Assembly: GCA_025800205.1 (NCBI GenBank)
Contig: JAOXSD010000254.1
Location: 1-64,000, forward strand
Length of the DNA: 64,000 nucleotides
Reading direction: 5' to 3'
Origin: Silicimonas sp.
Lineage (GTDB): Bacteria; Pseudomonadota; Alphaproteobacteria; Rhodobacterales; Rhodobacteraceae
Positions within the stretch are counted from its first letter, which is position 1. The number at the start of each line of letters is the position of its first letter. Positions 45,467-56,177 of this stretch are shown one piece after another. Under the pieces are notes generated by a model. The model did no database searches. It worked only from the letters and a program-made list of their open reading frames with translations, and had not been told where the DNA came from. Both the position numbers and the translations under genes were made by a program.

Positions 45467-45544
45467 ACCGCAACTCCGGCCTAGGTTTCTGCTCAGGGGG
45501 CAGATTTGACGGGAATTTGCCAAGATTGCGTTAAAAGTGCCGAA

Positions 45545-45790
45545 CTATTTTCCCAATCTCGCGATTAGTGCGGAAAAACGGGCCGGAGGTGCTGCCTGAC
45601 CGCTCACCCATTGATAGAGATCTTGGTCGTTTTCGTGCAGGAGCGCCTCATAGAGATCGAGATCGTCTGCGCTCAGCCCCGGGCCCTCCTCGGCCCAGAA
45701 CCGGCTCAGGATCAGATCCATCTCCTTGATGCCCCGGCGCATCGACCGCATGGCAAGGCGTTTCATCCGGGTCGCGTGATCTTCGCTCAT
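45545..45790 (-). CDS. sdhE: FAD assembly factor SdhE
   Basis: Small protein of 81 residues that promotes covalent flavinylation of succinate dehydrogenase SdhA. The RGxxE motif is R19-G20-I-K-E23 (RRGIKEMDLIL), followed by LSADDLDLYEALLHENDQDLYQWV, typical of the family. It overlaps the upstream XRE regulator by four bases (ATGA), so the two are co-translated. Confidence 0.93.
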   Translation of the reverse strand: MSEDHATRMKRLAMRSMRRGIKEMDLILSRFWAEEGPGLSADDLDLYEALLHENDQDLYQWVSGQAAPPARFSALIARLGK

Positions 45791-46179
45791 AGGCTTCCTG
45801 CCAGTACCTTTTTCAGACGTTTTTCCAGAACGCCCATCCGTTCCGCGCCGCGCTGCATCTCGGTCCGGAGCGCGCGCATCTCGTTCAGGAGCACAGCCAG
45901 TTCCGGCATCGCGGCTTCGCCATCGAGGTCCACGCCCTGACCTTCGCCGGTCAGCAGCCAGGACATGGAGACATCCAACAGCCCCGACATCATCGACAGC
46001 TTGTTGGCGCGCGGCTCGCGCATGTCGTTTTCCCAGCCTTCGACGGTCTTGAGCGCCACGCCCATGCGGCGGGCGAGCATCTTCTGGCTCATCCCGCGCG
46101 CATTGCGGGCCGCGGCCAGACGGTCGCCAAAGGTGGCGGCATCTTCGGAATACCAGTTTATGTCGTCACTCTCGGTCAT
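45787..46179 (-). CDS. XRE-family helix-turn-helix protein
   Basis: Protein of 130 residues with an N-terminal HTH_3 domain (FGDRLAAARNARGMSQKMLARRMGV...TVEGWENDMREPRANKLSMMSGLLDVSMSWLLTGEG) and a C-terminal heptad-like helix (ELAVLLNEMRALRTEMQRG) that may dimerise. The start at 46179 (MTESDD) leaves 76 bases for the divergent promoters; an ATG at 46224 with GGGAG nine bases upstream is an alternative that adds 15 residues. Targets are unknown. Confidence 0.83.
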   Translation of the reverse strand: MTESDDINWYSEDAATFGDRLAAARNARGMSQKMLARRMGVALKTVEGWENDMREPRANKLSMMSGLLDVSMSWLLTGEGQGVDLDGEAAMPELAVLLNEMRALRTEMQRGAERMGVLEKRLKKVLAGSL

Positions 46180-46231
46180 TGGAGGTCCAATCGGGTTGCG
46201 AGCAGATGGGTCATTTTCTATCACTCCCTAA

Positions 46232-47865
<1,634 letters not shown>

Positions 47866-47890
47866 CGGTTTTGAGAAAGGGTGAAAGCCC

Positions 47891-48373
47891 TCAACTTTCG
47901 TCCCAGCGCCGCACATCGCCCATCACGCCGCGCCACGCGCCCGGCTCCAGCGCCCGGCCCAGCACCCGGTCGGGGTTGGTGGGCGGCGGCATGATCACGC
48001 CATCGAGCCGCTCGAAGCCGAACCGGCTGTAATAGGGCGCATCCCCCACAAGGATCACCCGCGCCCAATTCTCGGCCCGCTCCAGCGCCCCTTCGATCAG
48101 GAACCCGCCCAGCCCCTCGCCCTGATGGGTCGGGTGCACGGCCACCGGCCCCAGAAGCAGCGCTGGCACATCTGCAACCTTCACCGGCCAGAAGCGGATC
48201 GCGCCCGCCAAGATGTTGTCCTCGTCGCGGGCCACCAGACAAAGCTCCGGCACCGGCTCGACACCATCGCGCAACCGGTAGGAGGACAAGGCCTCCCGGC
48301 CCGGGGCGAAACAGAGATCGAATAGAGCCTCGACCTCCCAGTAATCTTCCTTATCTTCTGCCTGTAACCGCAC
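47891..48373 (-). CDS. GNAT N-acetyltransferase
   Basis: Acetyltransferase of 160 residues with the YhbS-like pattern: EALFDLCFAPGR, LGPVAVHPTHQGEGLGGFLIEGAL (acetyl-CoA loop) and VILVGDAPYYSRFGFERL. The start is GTG at 48373. The substrate is unknown. It is convergent with the aspC-linked hypothetical gene and divergent from the flavin reductase-like gene. Confidence 0.87.
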   Translation of the reverse strand: MRLQAEDKEDYWEVEALFDLCFAPGREALSSYRLRDGVEPVPELCLVARDEDNILAGAIRFWPVKVADVPALLLGPVAVHPTHQGEGLGGFLIEGALERAENWARVILVGDAPYYSRFGFERLDGVIMPPPTNPDRVLGRALEPGAWRGVMGDVRRWDES

Positions 48374-48441
48374 CCGGTGCCTGCCTTTCTCGGAAGGGGC
48401 CTAGCACAGGCGCGCGCCCCGAGACAAACCGGAAGGAAACC

Positions 48442-49047
48442 ATGTTCTACCGCCCCGAAGACGGCCACGGCCTGCCCCACAACCCGTTCAACGCCATCGT
48501 CACCCCGCGCCCGATCGGCTGGATCTCGACGCGCGGATCGAATGGTGCGAACAACCTCGCCCCCTATTCCTTTTTCAACGCGGTGGCCTACGTGCCGCCC
48601 CAGGTGATGTTCGCCTCCACCAGCGCAAAGCCCGACCGCGACAACACCAAGGACAGCGTCGCCAATATCCGCGAAACGGGCGTCTTCTGCGTCAATATCG
48701 TCGCCCATGAGATGCGCGATGCGATGAATGTGACCTCGGGCGGCTTTGGTGCCGAGGTGGACGAGTTCGACCGCGCGGGGCTTGAGGCTGTTCAATGCGA
48801 GACCATCGATTGCGCCCGGGTGGGCGCGGCACCCGCCGCGCTTGAATGCAAGCTGATCCAGATCGTCAAACTGGAAGGCGCGTCAAATTTTCTGGTTCTG
48901 GGAGAAGTCACCGGCGTGCATATGCGCGACGATTGCCTGAAGGACGGCCTGTTCGACGTCACCGCCTTCCAGCCGCTGAGCCGTTTGGGCTATCGCGATT
49001 ATTCGCGCGTCACCGAGGTCTTTTCCCTCGCCAGACCCGACGATTAA
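48442..49047 (+). CDS. Flavin reductase-like (FMN-binding split barrel) protein
   Basis: Protein of 201 residues with the flavin-reductase fold: FNAIVTPRPIGWISTRGSNGANNLAPYSFFNAVAYVPPQVMFAS is the FMN-binding core, followed by GVFCVNIVAHEMRDAMN. Related proteins reduce flavin for monooxygenases or bind FMN or haem; no partner gene is adjacent. GGAAGGAAAC before the ATG is a good ribosome site. Its stop overlaps the convergent DUF1178 gene by four bases. Confidence 0.87.
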   Translation: MFYRPEDGHGLPHNPFNAIVTPRPIGWISTRGSNGANNLAPYSFFNAVAYVPPQVMFASTSAKPDRDNTKDSVANIRETGVFCVNIVAHEMRDAMNVTSGGFGAEVDEFDRAGLEAVQCETIDCARVGAAPAALECKLIQIVKLEGASNFLVLGEVTGVHMRDDCLKDGLFDVTAFQPLSRLGYRDYSRVTEVFSLARPDD

Positions 49048-49481
49048 TTCGTCTTCTGTTTCGGGATGAAGGGCAGCGGGACGGCGGGCACGCCGTCCTC
49101 GATCAGCTTCTTCGCCTCTTCGGGCCGCGCCTGACCATGGATCGACCGCTGCGGCGCGTCACCGTCATGCATGGCGCGCGCCTCCTCGACAAACCGGTCG
49201 CCCACATAATCGGAGTTCTTCTCCACATGCTCCCGGATCGCCTGCACGGCTTTTTTCAGATCGGGATCGTCGGAATTGACCATGGGCTGGGTGGCCGGTT
49301 CGACGGCCTTCTTGCGCGAGGCTCGCACCGGCGGCGCCATCAGCGCTTTCTGGACATCCTTGGAATTGCAGACCGGACAGAGCACCTGCCCCGCCGCCAC
49401 AAGCGTGTCGAACGTGTCATTGGAGGGGAACCAGCTTTCAAAGCCGTGGCCCGCCGCGCATTCCAGATCAAATCGTATCAT
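49044..49481 (-). CDS. DUF1178 family protein
   Basis: Protein of 145 residues. The N-terminal MIRFDLECAAGHGFESWFPS and CPVCNSKDVQKALMAPPV form a probable zinc ribbon (two CxxC-like pairs); the C-terminal half is charged and ends VPAVPLPFIPKQK, the conserved DUF1178 tail. Function is unknown. It is the last gene of the minus-strand chain below the NUDIX gene, 52 bases away. Confidence 0.88.
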   Translation of the reverse strand: MIRFDLECAAGHGFESWFPSNDTFDTLVAAGQVLCPVCNSKDVQKALMAPPVRASRKKAVEPATQPMVNSDDPDLKKAVQAIREHVEKNSDYVGDRFVEEARAMHDGDAPQRSIHGQARPEEAKKLIEDGVPAVPLPFIPKQKTN

Positions 49482-49533
49482 GGTCTCAACCTCGTCCGAA
49501 GGATGAGGTAAACCGGTTAACGTCCGATTTCAA

Positions 49534-50016
49534 TCAGGACGCCGCGGCCAGCAGGGCGGGATTGAAATTGCCCAGCATGATTTTCAACTCGGGTTCACCG
49601 ACCAGTTCGGCGGCCTCTTGCAGGGAAAACCACTTGCGTTTGCGCTCGTTGCGCTCCGGATAGGCACTGTGCAGTTTCTTTACCCGCACCGGGAAGACAG
49701 CGACCACGCAGGGCATGGTTTTGCCGTCGTTCAATTCCTTGTTATAGCTGTAAATTCCCAAACAAACCGGCTGGATCTTGCCGTCGACGCCCGCCTCTTC
49801 CCAGGCCTCGGTCATCGCCGCCTTGGCAGGTGTGGCCTGATCCTGTGGCCAGCCCTTGGGAATGATCCAGCGCTTGGTCCGCCGCGAGGTGACCAGAAGC
49901 ACCTGCACCTCCCCCTCACGGCGCCGCCAGCACAGCGCCCCGAATTGCGTGCGCACAGATTTCTTGCCCCGGCTGGCCAGGTCAATCTTGCGCTGCTTTA
50001 CGTCAGATATGCTCAT
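49534..50016 (-). CDS. NUDIX hydrolase (DIPP-like)
   Basis: Protein of 160 residues with a Nudix fold. The Nudix box reads G-WPQDQ-A-TPAKAAM-TEAWEEAGV: the first Glu and the Arg of the consensus are replaced by Ala and Thr while the EAWEEAG core is kept, as in some diphosphoinositol-polyphosphate-like members. The start at 50016 (MSISDV) has AAGAG five bases upstream; an ATG 12 bases earlier is possible. The 103-base gap to thiF is AT-rich and probably holds a promoter. Confidence 0.85.
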   Translation of the reverse strand: MSISDVKQRKIDLASRGKKSVRTQFGALCWRRREGEVQVLLVTSRRTKRWIIPKGWPQDQATPAKAAMTEAWEEAGVDGKIQPVCLGIYSYNKELNDGKTMPCVVAVFPVRVKKLHSAYPERNERKRKWFSLQEAAELVGEPELKIMLGNFNPALLAAAS

Positions 50017-50119
50017 TGCACTCTTCATATGGTAGCTTCAAACGGCCCCTCATACTTAAAGTAGCATTGTAAAAACTATTTGAGAAGTGAGCCTTACCGG
50101 TAAATGTGTTCAGAATTCG

Positions 50120-51136
50120 TTAACCACAAGTCGGACATTGGGCACGGCGGCTCACCTTGATGTGACGCTGCTCCCCATAAAGCGCATCATAAATCAACAT
50201 CCGCCCCAAAAGCGTTTCGCCGGCCCCGGTCAGATGTTTCACCGCTTCCACCGCCATCATTGCGCCAATGACGCCGGGCAATGGCCCCAGAACCCCGCCC
50301 TCAGCACAGGAAGGCGCCAAGCCCGCGGCAGATTTTTCAGGAAAAACACAGGCATAGCAAGGCCCACCCCGCGACGGGTCAAACAGGCTCACCTGCCCTT
50401 CCCAGGGGCTGATCGCGCCCGAGATCAGCGGCAGTTTCAAAGCCACCGCGGTTTCATTGACAAGATAGCGTGTATCGGCATCGTCGCAGCCATCGAGAAC
50501 CAGATCGTAATCGGCAAAAAGACCGCGCGCAATTTCGGCGGTCAGCCGCCGGTGATAGGGGCGAATTGTCACAAACGGGTTCTGCGCTGTCATCGCCTCT
50601 TCGGCGGAAAACACCTTGGGCATGCCGATCCGGGCGTCCGTATGGATCACCTGACGGGCCAGATTGGAATTCTCGACCACATCATCGTCGATCACGCCAA
50701 TTGTCCCGACACCGGCTGCGGCGAGATATTGCAGCGCGGGCGATCCCAGCCCGCCGGCACCAATCACCAGAACCCGCGCCTCCTTCAGCCGTTTCTGCCC
50801 CGGCCCGCCGATCTCGCGCAAAACGATGTGACGGGCGTTGCGCTCCAGCTCGGTATTCGATTGCGTCTTGGTCTCGGGCTTTGGCGCCGTCTGATCGGCC
50901 CGGTCCTTCAGAAAGGCCAGACCGGCGGTATAAAGCGCCACACCGCCGATCACCAAAAGCCCCACCACCACATTGCCGACGAGCCTCCGCAACGGCGCCT
51001 CAACGGGCAGCACGTAAAGCAGCAGCACCAGCGCACCGGTCGTGCCCCAGAAGGTCATGGGATGCTGTCGGGCCATCAGACCCAGCCCCCGGACCACATC
51101 GATTGCCCAGGAAAACAGCCGCAACCGCCGCATCAA
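50120..51136 (-). CDS. Membrane-anchored ThiF/MoeB/HesA-type adenylyltransferase
   Basis: Protein of 338 residues. Two hydrophobic helices lie near the N-terminus (about 27-45 and 52-72), then a linker, then an E1-like domain: [31 protein letters not shown] (ATP site), NSNLARQ and [13 protein letters not shown], with zinc cysteines CYAC and C-terminal CPTC. It would adenylate a ubiquitin-like sulfur carrier for thiamin or molybdopterin synthesis. The membrane anchor is unusual for this family. It overlaps dut by four bases. Confidence 0.86.
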   Translation of the reverse strand: MMRRLRLFSWAIDVVRGLGLMARQHPMTFWGTTGALVLLLYVLPVEAPLRRLVGNVVVGLLVIGGVALYTAGLAFLKDRADQTAPKPETKTQSNTELERNARHIVLREIGGPGQKRLKEARVLVIGAGGLGSPALQYLAAAGVGTIGVIDDDVVENSNLARQVIHTDARIGMPKVFSAEEAMTAQNPFVTIRPYHRRLTAEIARGLFADYDLVLDGCDDADTRYLVNETAVALKLPLISGAISPWEGQVSLFDPSRGGPCYACVFPEKSAAGLAPSCAEGGVLGPLPGVIGAMMAVEAVKHLTGAGETLLGRMLIYDALYGEQRHIKVSRRAQCPTCG

Positions 51137-51591
51137 CCGCGCCCCGTGGACCCGAAACCGCCAACACCCCGCGCCGTCTCATCCAGATTGGCGACAATCG
51201 CGAACCGGGCCTGCACCACCGGCGCAATCACCGCCTGGGCGATGCGCTGGCCATGGCTGATCGTCACGGGCTCCTGCCCGTGATTGATCACCAGTATGCC
51301 CAGCGGCCCGCGATAATCGCTGTCGATCGTGCCCGGCGTGTTCACCAGGCTGATGCCCTGTTTCAGCGCCAGCCCCGAGCGTGGCCGGATCTGCATTTCG
51401 AACCCCTCCGGGATCGCCACATGCAGGCCGGTGGGAATGAGAACCCGGGCGCCGGGCGCCAGTTCCACATCGGCGCGATCCGCGAAATTCGCCCTGAGAT
51501 CGGCGCCGGCAGCCCCTGCGGTCTCATAGCTCGGCAATGGCAGGGTCGTATCCGCCCCCTCGCTCCAGGTCATTGAAATAACGGGCATCAT
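51133..51591 (-). CDS. dut: dUTP diphosphatase
   Basis: Trimeric dUTPase of 152 residues that converts dUTP to dUMP and keeps uracil out of DNA. Family motifs are visible: AGADLRAN (1), RPRSGLALK (2), [12 protein letters not shown] (3), RIAQAVIAP (4) and GFGSTGRG (5). It overlaps coaBC upstream and thiF downstream by four bases each. The coaBC-dut pair is widely conserved. Confidence 0.96.
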   Translation of the reverse strand: MMPVISMTWSEGADTTLPLPSYETAGAAGADLRANFADRADVELAPGARVLIPTGLHVAIPEGFEMQIRPRSGLALKQGISLVNTPGTIDSDYRGPLGILVINHGQEPVTISHGQRIAQAVIAPVVQARFAIVANLDETARGVGGFGSTGRG

Positions 51592-52784
51592 GCCAACGCC
51601 TCCGCAATCTTTCCGGCCAGCCGCCGGGCCACATCCACCTTGGAGGCGCGCGGCCAGGTCTCCGCCCCCTGCGCATCAATCACGGTCACCGCATTCTCGT
51701 CGCCGCCCATGATCCCGGTCTCGGGCGAGACGTCATTGGCAACGATCCAGTCACAGCCCTTGCGCGCCCGCTTGGCCGTGGCATGGGCGATCACGTCATC
51801 GGTCTCGGCGGCAAAACCCACCACCAACGCGGGCCGCCCCGTCTCCATCTGCGACACATTCGCCAGAATGTCCGGGTTCTCGCCCAGCGCCAAGGCTGGC
51901 GGAGCGCCGCTCCCATCCTTCTTGATCTTCGAACCCGAGGCGCCCAGCACTTTCCAATCGGCCACGGCAGCGGCAAAGACCGCCGCATCCGCAGGCAACG
52001 CGCCCTGCACGGCGGCCAGCATCTGATCCGCCGTCTCGACAGCCACCACCCGCACGCCCTGAGGCGGCGCCACATCCGCAGGCCCGGTGACAAAGGTCAC
52101 ATCGGCCCCCAACCGCACCAAGGCCGCCGCCAAAGCGGTGCCCTGCGCCCCGGACGAGCGGTTGGCAATATAGCGCACCGGATCAATCGGCTCGTGCGTA
52201 GGACCGGAGGTCACCACAATATGCTTGCCGCTCAACGGGCCATCCCCCAGCCGCGCCATGATGGCGTCAAAGATCGCCTGCGGCTCTGCCAGCCGTCCGG
52301 GCCCGAATTCGCCACAAGCCATGTCGCCCTCATCAGGCCCCACGCGCCCGATCCCGTCGCCCTCAAGCAAAGCCAGATTGCGCTTGGTCGCAGGATGCTC
52401 CCACATCCGCACATTCATCGCAGGCGCGATCAGAACGGGCGTGTCGGTTGCCATCAGAAGCGTCGAGGCCAGATCATCCGCCTGCCCGCCGGCCATCTTG
52501 GCCATCAGATCCGCCGTGGCCGGCGCCACAACCACCAGATCCGCCGAGCGCGACAATTCGATATGCCCCATCTCGGCTTCATCGGTGAGATCAAAAAGAT
52601 CCGTATAGACCTTGTCGCCCGCCAAGGCCGAGGCCGACAGAGGTGTGACGAATTCCGTCGCCGCCCGGGTCAACACCGGGGTCAACGCGCCGCCCGCCTT
52701 GCGGATCAGACGGATCAATTCGAGCGATTTATAGGCCGCGATCCCGCCGCCGATGATCAGGAGAATGCGTTTTCCGTTCAACAT
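51588..52784 (-). CDS. coaBC: Bifunctional phosphopantothenoylcysteine decarboxylase/synthase
   Basis: Coenzyme A biosynthesis enzyme of 398 residues. The N-terminal CoaC flavoprotein part (1 to about 180) has [16 protein letters not shown], the histidine in MGHIELS and PAMNVRMW; the C-terminal CoaB part (about 185-398) has [22 protein letters not shown] and AAAVADWKV. The start at 52784 (MLNGKRIL) matches the family; there is no strong ribosome site before it. It overlaps dut by four bases. Confidence 0.95.
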   Translation of the reverse strand: MLNGKRILLIIGGGIAAYKSLELIRLIRKAGGALTPVLTRAATEFVTPLSASALAGDKVYTDLFDLTDEAEMGHIELSRSADLVVVAPATADLMAKMAGGQADDLASTLLMATDTPVLIAPAMNVRMWEHPATKRNLALLEGDGIGRVGPDEGDMACGEFGPGRLAEPQAIFDAIMARLGDGPLSGKHIVVTSGPTHEPIDPVRYIANRSSGAQGTALAAALVRLGADVTFVTGPADVAPPQGVRVVAVETADQMLAAVQGALPADAAVFAAAVADWKVLGASGSKIKKDGSGAPPALALGENPDILANVSQMETGRPALVVGFAAETDDVIAHATAKRARKGCDWIVANDVSPETGIMGGDENAVTVIDAQGAETWPRASKVDVARRLAGKIAEALA

Positions 52785-52828
52785 GGGGGTAAGAGGTAAG
52801 ACGCTTCCCGCCCCTTCACAAGCACAAG

Positions 52829-53632
52829 TCAGCGAAAGGCAGCGCAGGGATCCTCCCGCTCGGCGGCCTCTGTCACCACCCAATGGGTCGTGCGCGGCGC
52901 GTCGGGCGCGGTTTCCTCATATTGACCCAGGGTGACAATCCCGGCCTCGGTGCCCGTGGCCTCAAGATAGTGGCGCAACAGGACCGGAAGCCCCCAATCC
53001 TCGCGCACATGTCCATTGCCCGCGATCACCACCACCGGCCCCTCGCCCTGGGCCAGCCCGGCGATGACCGCGCGCGCCAGCCCCGCATCGCGCAGGCGTT
53101 GTGCTTCGACCATGCCCGCCATCATCTCGGCCGACATGGCGTCGCAATGGGCCGCCATCTGCAGAGCCTCGCGCGCCGCCTGCTCCTCGGCCGCAAGCGC
53201 CGCATCGAGGCCAAAGAGCGCAGCACTGCCGCCCATCACCTCCGCCGCACCGGACTCGACCGCCGCCCGCACGGCTTCCCGGTCAAAGGCACCACCCAAG
53301 ACCGACGCTGCGGGTGCTGCGGTAAAGATCGGATAATACATGGAAAAATCCGGCCAGCCCCGCGCCTCCCATTCCAGGACCTGCTGCAACCCGACCGCAT
53401 CTTCGCGCAGCTCGTCATTCACCTTCAGGGCCTGGTCGGGGGTGATCATCTCGAAGACAATCGCCGAAGGCTCCAGCGCCGCCACCAGACGCGCCTGCAA
53501 AGCATGGTGCAGCGCATTGTCATGCACCTCGCCCAACATCACCACATCGGCGCCCGCGAAGGCGCCGAAGATCTCTTCATTCTCGGGATCAAGCCCGCCC
53601 GCCATCACCGGCAGGGCAAGACTTGCAAACAT
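52829..53632 (-). CDS. ChaN-family haem-binding protein
   Basis: Protein of 267 residues with the ChaN/DUF399 motifs VVMLGEVHDNALHHALQARL near 30-50 and VVVIAGNGHVREDWGLPVLL near 200. Members are periplasmic or outer-membrane lipoproteins that bind haem. The visible N-terminus MFASLALPVMAGGL is a very short hydrophobic stretch without a basic n-region or lipobox, so the true start may lie upstream within the rpoH end or the signal is atypical. It begins five bases after the rpoH stop. Confidence 0.82.
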   Translation of the reverse strand: MFASLALPVMAGGLDPENEEIFGAFAGADVVMLGEVHDNALHHALQARLVAALEPSAIVFEMITPDQALKVNDELREDAVGLQQVLEWEARGWPDFSMYYPIFTAAPAASVLGGAFDREAVRAAVESGAAEVMGGSAALFGLDAALAAEEQAAREALQMAAHCDAMSAEMMAGMVEAQRLRDAGLARAVIAGLAQGEGPVVVIAGNGHVREDWGLPVLLRHYLEATGTEAGIVTLGQYEETAPDAPRTTHWVVTEAAEREDPCAAFR

Positions 53633-53637
53633 CAGGC

Positions 53638-54516
53638 TCAGACGAAAAATTCCTGCACTTCCTTCGATTGGGTATCCAGCATCTTGCGCATCTTGGCAAA
53701 AGCCGCCGCTTCCAATTGACGGACCCGCTCCTTTGACAGGCCCAACTCATTGCCCAGCGATTCAAGCGTCCGCGGATCCTCACGCAACTTACGCTCCTGC
53801 ACGATGAACCGCTCGCGTTCATTGAGCCCCGAAAGCGCCTCCACCAGCCAGGTGCGCAAGGTGTCGATATCCTTGGCATATTCCACCTGAGCAGAGGCAT
53901 TGGCGTTTTCATCTTCCAACGTATCGATCCACTCGCGCCCGTCCTCATCCGAGGCCTGGGTCGCATTCAACGAGAAATCCGAGCCAGACAGACGGCCCTC
54001 CATCATCTCGACATCCCGGATCGGCAAGCCCAGTTCCTTCGCTATCAATTCGCGCATCTTGTGCCGCTCCGGCAGATCGCCCTCGGCCGCCGCCTCCCGC
54101 TCCAGCCGCGCCTGCACCCGACGCAGATTGAAAAAGAGCGATTTCTGCGACGAGGTCGACCCGGTGCGCACCATGGACCAGTTGCGCATCACGTAATCCT
54201 GGATCGAGGCCTTGATCCACCAGACCGCATAGGTCGAAAACCGCACGCCCCGATCCGGGTCAAACTTGTCGGCGGCTTTCATCAACCCCAGGCTCGCCTC
54301 CTGGATGAGGTCATTCATCGGCGCGCCATAGCGGCGGAATTTTGACGCCATGGAGATCGCCAGACGCATGTAGGCGGTGATCAGCCGGTGCAGCGCCTGT
54401 TCATCCCGGTGATCGCGCCAGGCATAGGCCAGGGCCAGCTCGGTCTCCGCGTCAAGAAGCTCCGCCTTCATCGCCCGTTGCGAAAAGCTGCGGTCCTGAG
54501 TGCTGTCGAATGCCAT
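53638..54516 (-). CDS. rpoH: RNA polymerase sigma-32 factor (RpoHII type)
   Basis: Alternative sigma factor of 292 residues. Region 2 has LIQEASLGLMKAADKFDPDRG and FSTYAVWWIKASIQDYVMRNW; the RpoH box QKSLFFNLRR follows; region 4 is LGLSKERVRQLEAAAFAKM. The rather short tail and the box variant fit RpoHII, which in Rhodobacter serves the singlet-oxygen/oxidative response under RpoE. A TGATCC element upstream supports that control. The companion RpoHI is not in this window. Confidence 0.9.
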   Translation of the reverse strand: MAFDSTQDRSFSQRAMKAELLDAETELALAYAWRDHRDEQALHRLITAYMRLAISMASKFRRYGAPMNDLIQEASLGLMKAADKFDPDRGVRFSTYAVWWIKASIQDYVMRNWSMVRTGSTSSQKSLFFNLRRVQARLEREAAAEGDLPERHKMRELIAKELGLPIRDVEMMEGRLSGSDFSLNATQASDEDGREWIDTLEDENANASAQVEYAKDIDTLRTWLVEALSGLNERERFIVQERKLREDPRTLESLGNELGLSKERVRQLEAAAFAKMRKMLDTQSKEVQEFFV

Positions 54517-54544
54517 GATCCAAATCCCCGGTGTGTTTGACAGG

Positions 54545-54573
54545 TGATACGCGGGTGCACGCGAACTGGATCA
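54545..54573 (-). promoter_or_regulatory. Candidate RpoE-type (ECF) promoter of rpoH
   Basis: On the minus strand TGATCC (54573-54568) is followed after 17 bases by GTATCA (54550-54545), about 29 bases before the rpoH start. TGATCC is the -35 element reported for the Rhodobacter RpoE/ChrR regulon, which includes rpoHII. The -10 element is less certain. Confidence 0.55.
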
Positions 54574-54665
54574 CTCGAAACTCTGCCTTCTTTCCGCCAT
54601 CATGGTTAACCCCCCGTTAACGCTCGCGCCCTAAGCAGCCGGAAACCGCTGGCTCCCGGGGGAAC

Positions 54666-56177
54666 ATGGTCGCGCATACCTATACGGTCGCATTTGAAGG
54701 CATCGAAGGTCGGCTGGTGGATGTGCAATGCGCGCTTTCTCCCGGCCTGCCCCATTTCCTGATCGTGGGCCTGCCCGACAAGGCGGTCAGCGAAGCGCGC
54801 GAGCGGGTCCGCGCCGCCCTCAACGCGCTGTCGATCAGCCTGCCCTCGCGCCGGATCACCGTCAATCTCTCGCCCGCCGACCTGCCCAAGGAAGGGTCCC
54901 ATTTCGACCTCCCAATCGCACTGGCGCTGCTGGCCGCCATCGACATCCTGCCCAAGGATGCGGTCGAACGGCTGGTGTCACTGGGCGAGCTTTCCCTCGA
55001 TGGCGGGCTGGTGCCGGTGACCGGCGCCCTGCCCGCCGCCCTGACCGCCTCCGAGGCCGACCGCGCCATGATGTGCCCCGAAGCCTCCGGCGCCGAAGCC
55101 GCCTGGGTCGGTGACACGGCGGTGGTGGCGCCGCGGGGGCTGGGGGAGGCGATCCAGCATCTCACCGGCGCGCGGCCCATCGAGATCAGCCAGCCGGGCG
55201 AAGTGGCGCGGGCCGAAACGCTGAAGGATCTGCGCGAGGTGAAGGGGCAAGAACGGGCCAAACGGGCGCTCGAGATCGCTGCTGCCGGACGCCATCACCT
55301 GCTGATGGTGGGCGCGCCCGGCTCGGGCAAATCCATGCTCGCCGCCCGCCTGCCCGGCATCCTGCCGCCCCTGGCGCCCGACGAGGCGCTGGAAACCTCG
55401 ATGGTGCACTCCCGCGCGGGCCTGATCCGCGACGGCGGCATCTCCCGCGACCGCCCGTTTCGCGAACCCCATCACACCGCCTCGATGGCGGCCATCGTCG
55501 GCGGCGGCAAGGGGGCGAAACCGGGCGAGATCTCGCTTGCTCATCACGGCGTGCTCTTCATGGATGAATTCCCCGAATATGCCGGCAATGTGCTCGAAAC
55601 CCTGCGCCAGCCGATCGAGACCGGCGAGGTCACCGTGGCCCGCGCCAATGCCCATGTGCGCTATCCCTGCAAGTTCCTGCTGATCGCGGCGGCCAACCCG
55701 TGCAAATGCGGCTATCTGGCCGATGCCAACCGCGCCTGCGCCCGGGTGCCCCAATGCGGCGCCGATTACATGGGGCGGATCTCCGGTCCTCTGATGGACC
55801 GGTTCGACCTTCGGGTCGAAGTCCCCCCGGTCGATCTGCAGGATCTCGACCTGCCACCGTCGGGGCCGAGCTCGGCCGAGGTGGCCGCCAAGGTGGCCGA
55901 GGCCCGCGCCCGGCAACGGGCCCGGTTCGAAGGACGCGACGGGATCAGCGTCAATGCCGATGCCGCAGGTGCGCTTCTGGATGAGATCGCCACGCCGGAT
56001 GCCGAGGGCCGCGCCATGCTGACGCTGGCGGCGGAAAAGATCGGCCTCTCGGCGCGCGGCTATCACCGGGTTCTGCGGGTGGCCCGCACCATCGCCGATC
56101 TGGCCCGGCGCGACGAGGTGTGCCAGACCGATATTGCCGAAGCGCTCAGCTACCGGATCGTCGCAGGCCCGCCCTGA
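54666..56177 (+). CDS. comM: YifB/ComM family Mg chelatase-like AAA ATPase
   Basis: ATPase of 503 residues. An N-terminal Lon-protease-like domain (about 1-170; [18 protein letters not shown]), then the AAA module with Walker [10 protein letters not shown] near 217-225, Walker [11 protein letters not shown] near 297-306, and a C-terminal Mg_chelatase_C domain ([18 protein letters not shown]). ComM is a helicase promoting branch migration during natural transformation. It is divergent from rpoH across 149 bases and its last 28 bases overlap convergent gshB. Confidence 0.94.
   Translation: MVAHTYTVAFEGIEGRLVDVQCALSPGLPHFLIVGLPDKAVSEARERVRAALNALSISLPSRRITVNLSPADLPKEGSHFDLPIALALLAAIDILPKDAVERLVSLGELSLDGGLVPVTGALPAALTASEADRAMMCPEASGAEAAWVGDTAVVAPRGLGEAIQHLTGARPIEISQPGEVARAETLKDLREVKGQERAKRALEIAAAGRHHLLMVGAPGSGKSMLAARLPGILPPLAPDEALETSMVHSRAGLIRDGGISRDRPFREPHHTASMAAIVGGGKGAKPGEISLAHHGVLFMDEFPEYAGNVLETLRQPIETGEVTVARANAHVRYPCKFLLIAAANPCKCGYLADANRACARVPQCGADYMGRISGPLMDRFDLRVEVPPVDLQDLDLPPSGPSSAEVAAKVAEARARQRARFEGRDGISVNADAAGALLDEIATPDAEGRAMLTLAAEKIGLSARGYHRVLRVARTIADLARRDEVCQTDIAEALSYRIVAGPP

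Noticed and set aside
49534-50016. Inactive NUDIX protein because the first Glu and the Arg of the box are replaced
   Set aside because: The catalytic EAWEEAG core is intact and this variant box is, from memory, common in a DIPP-like alphaproteobacterial subgroup.
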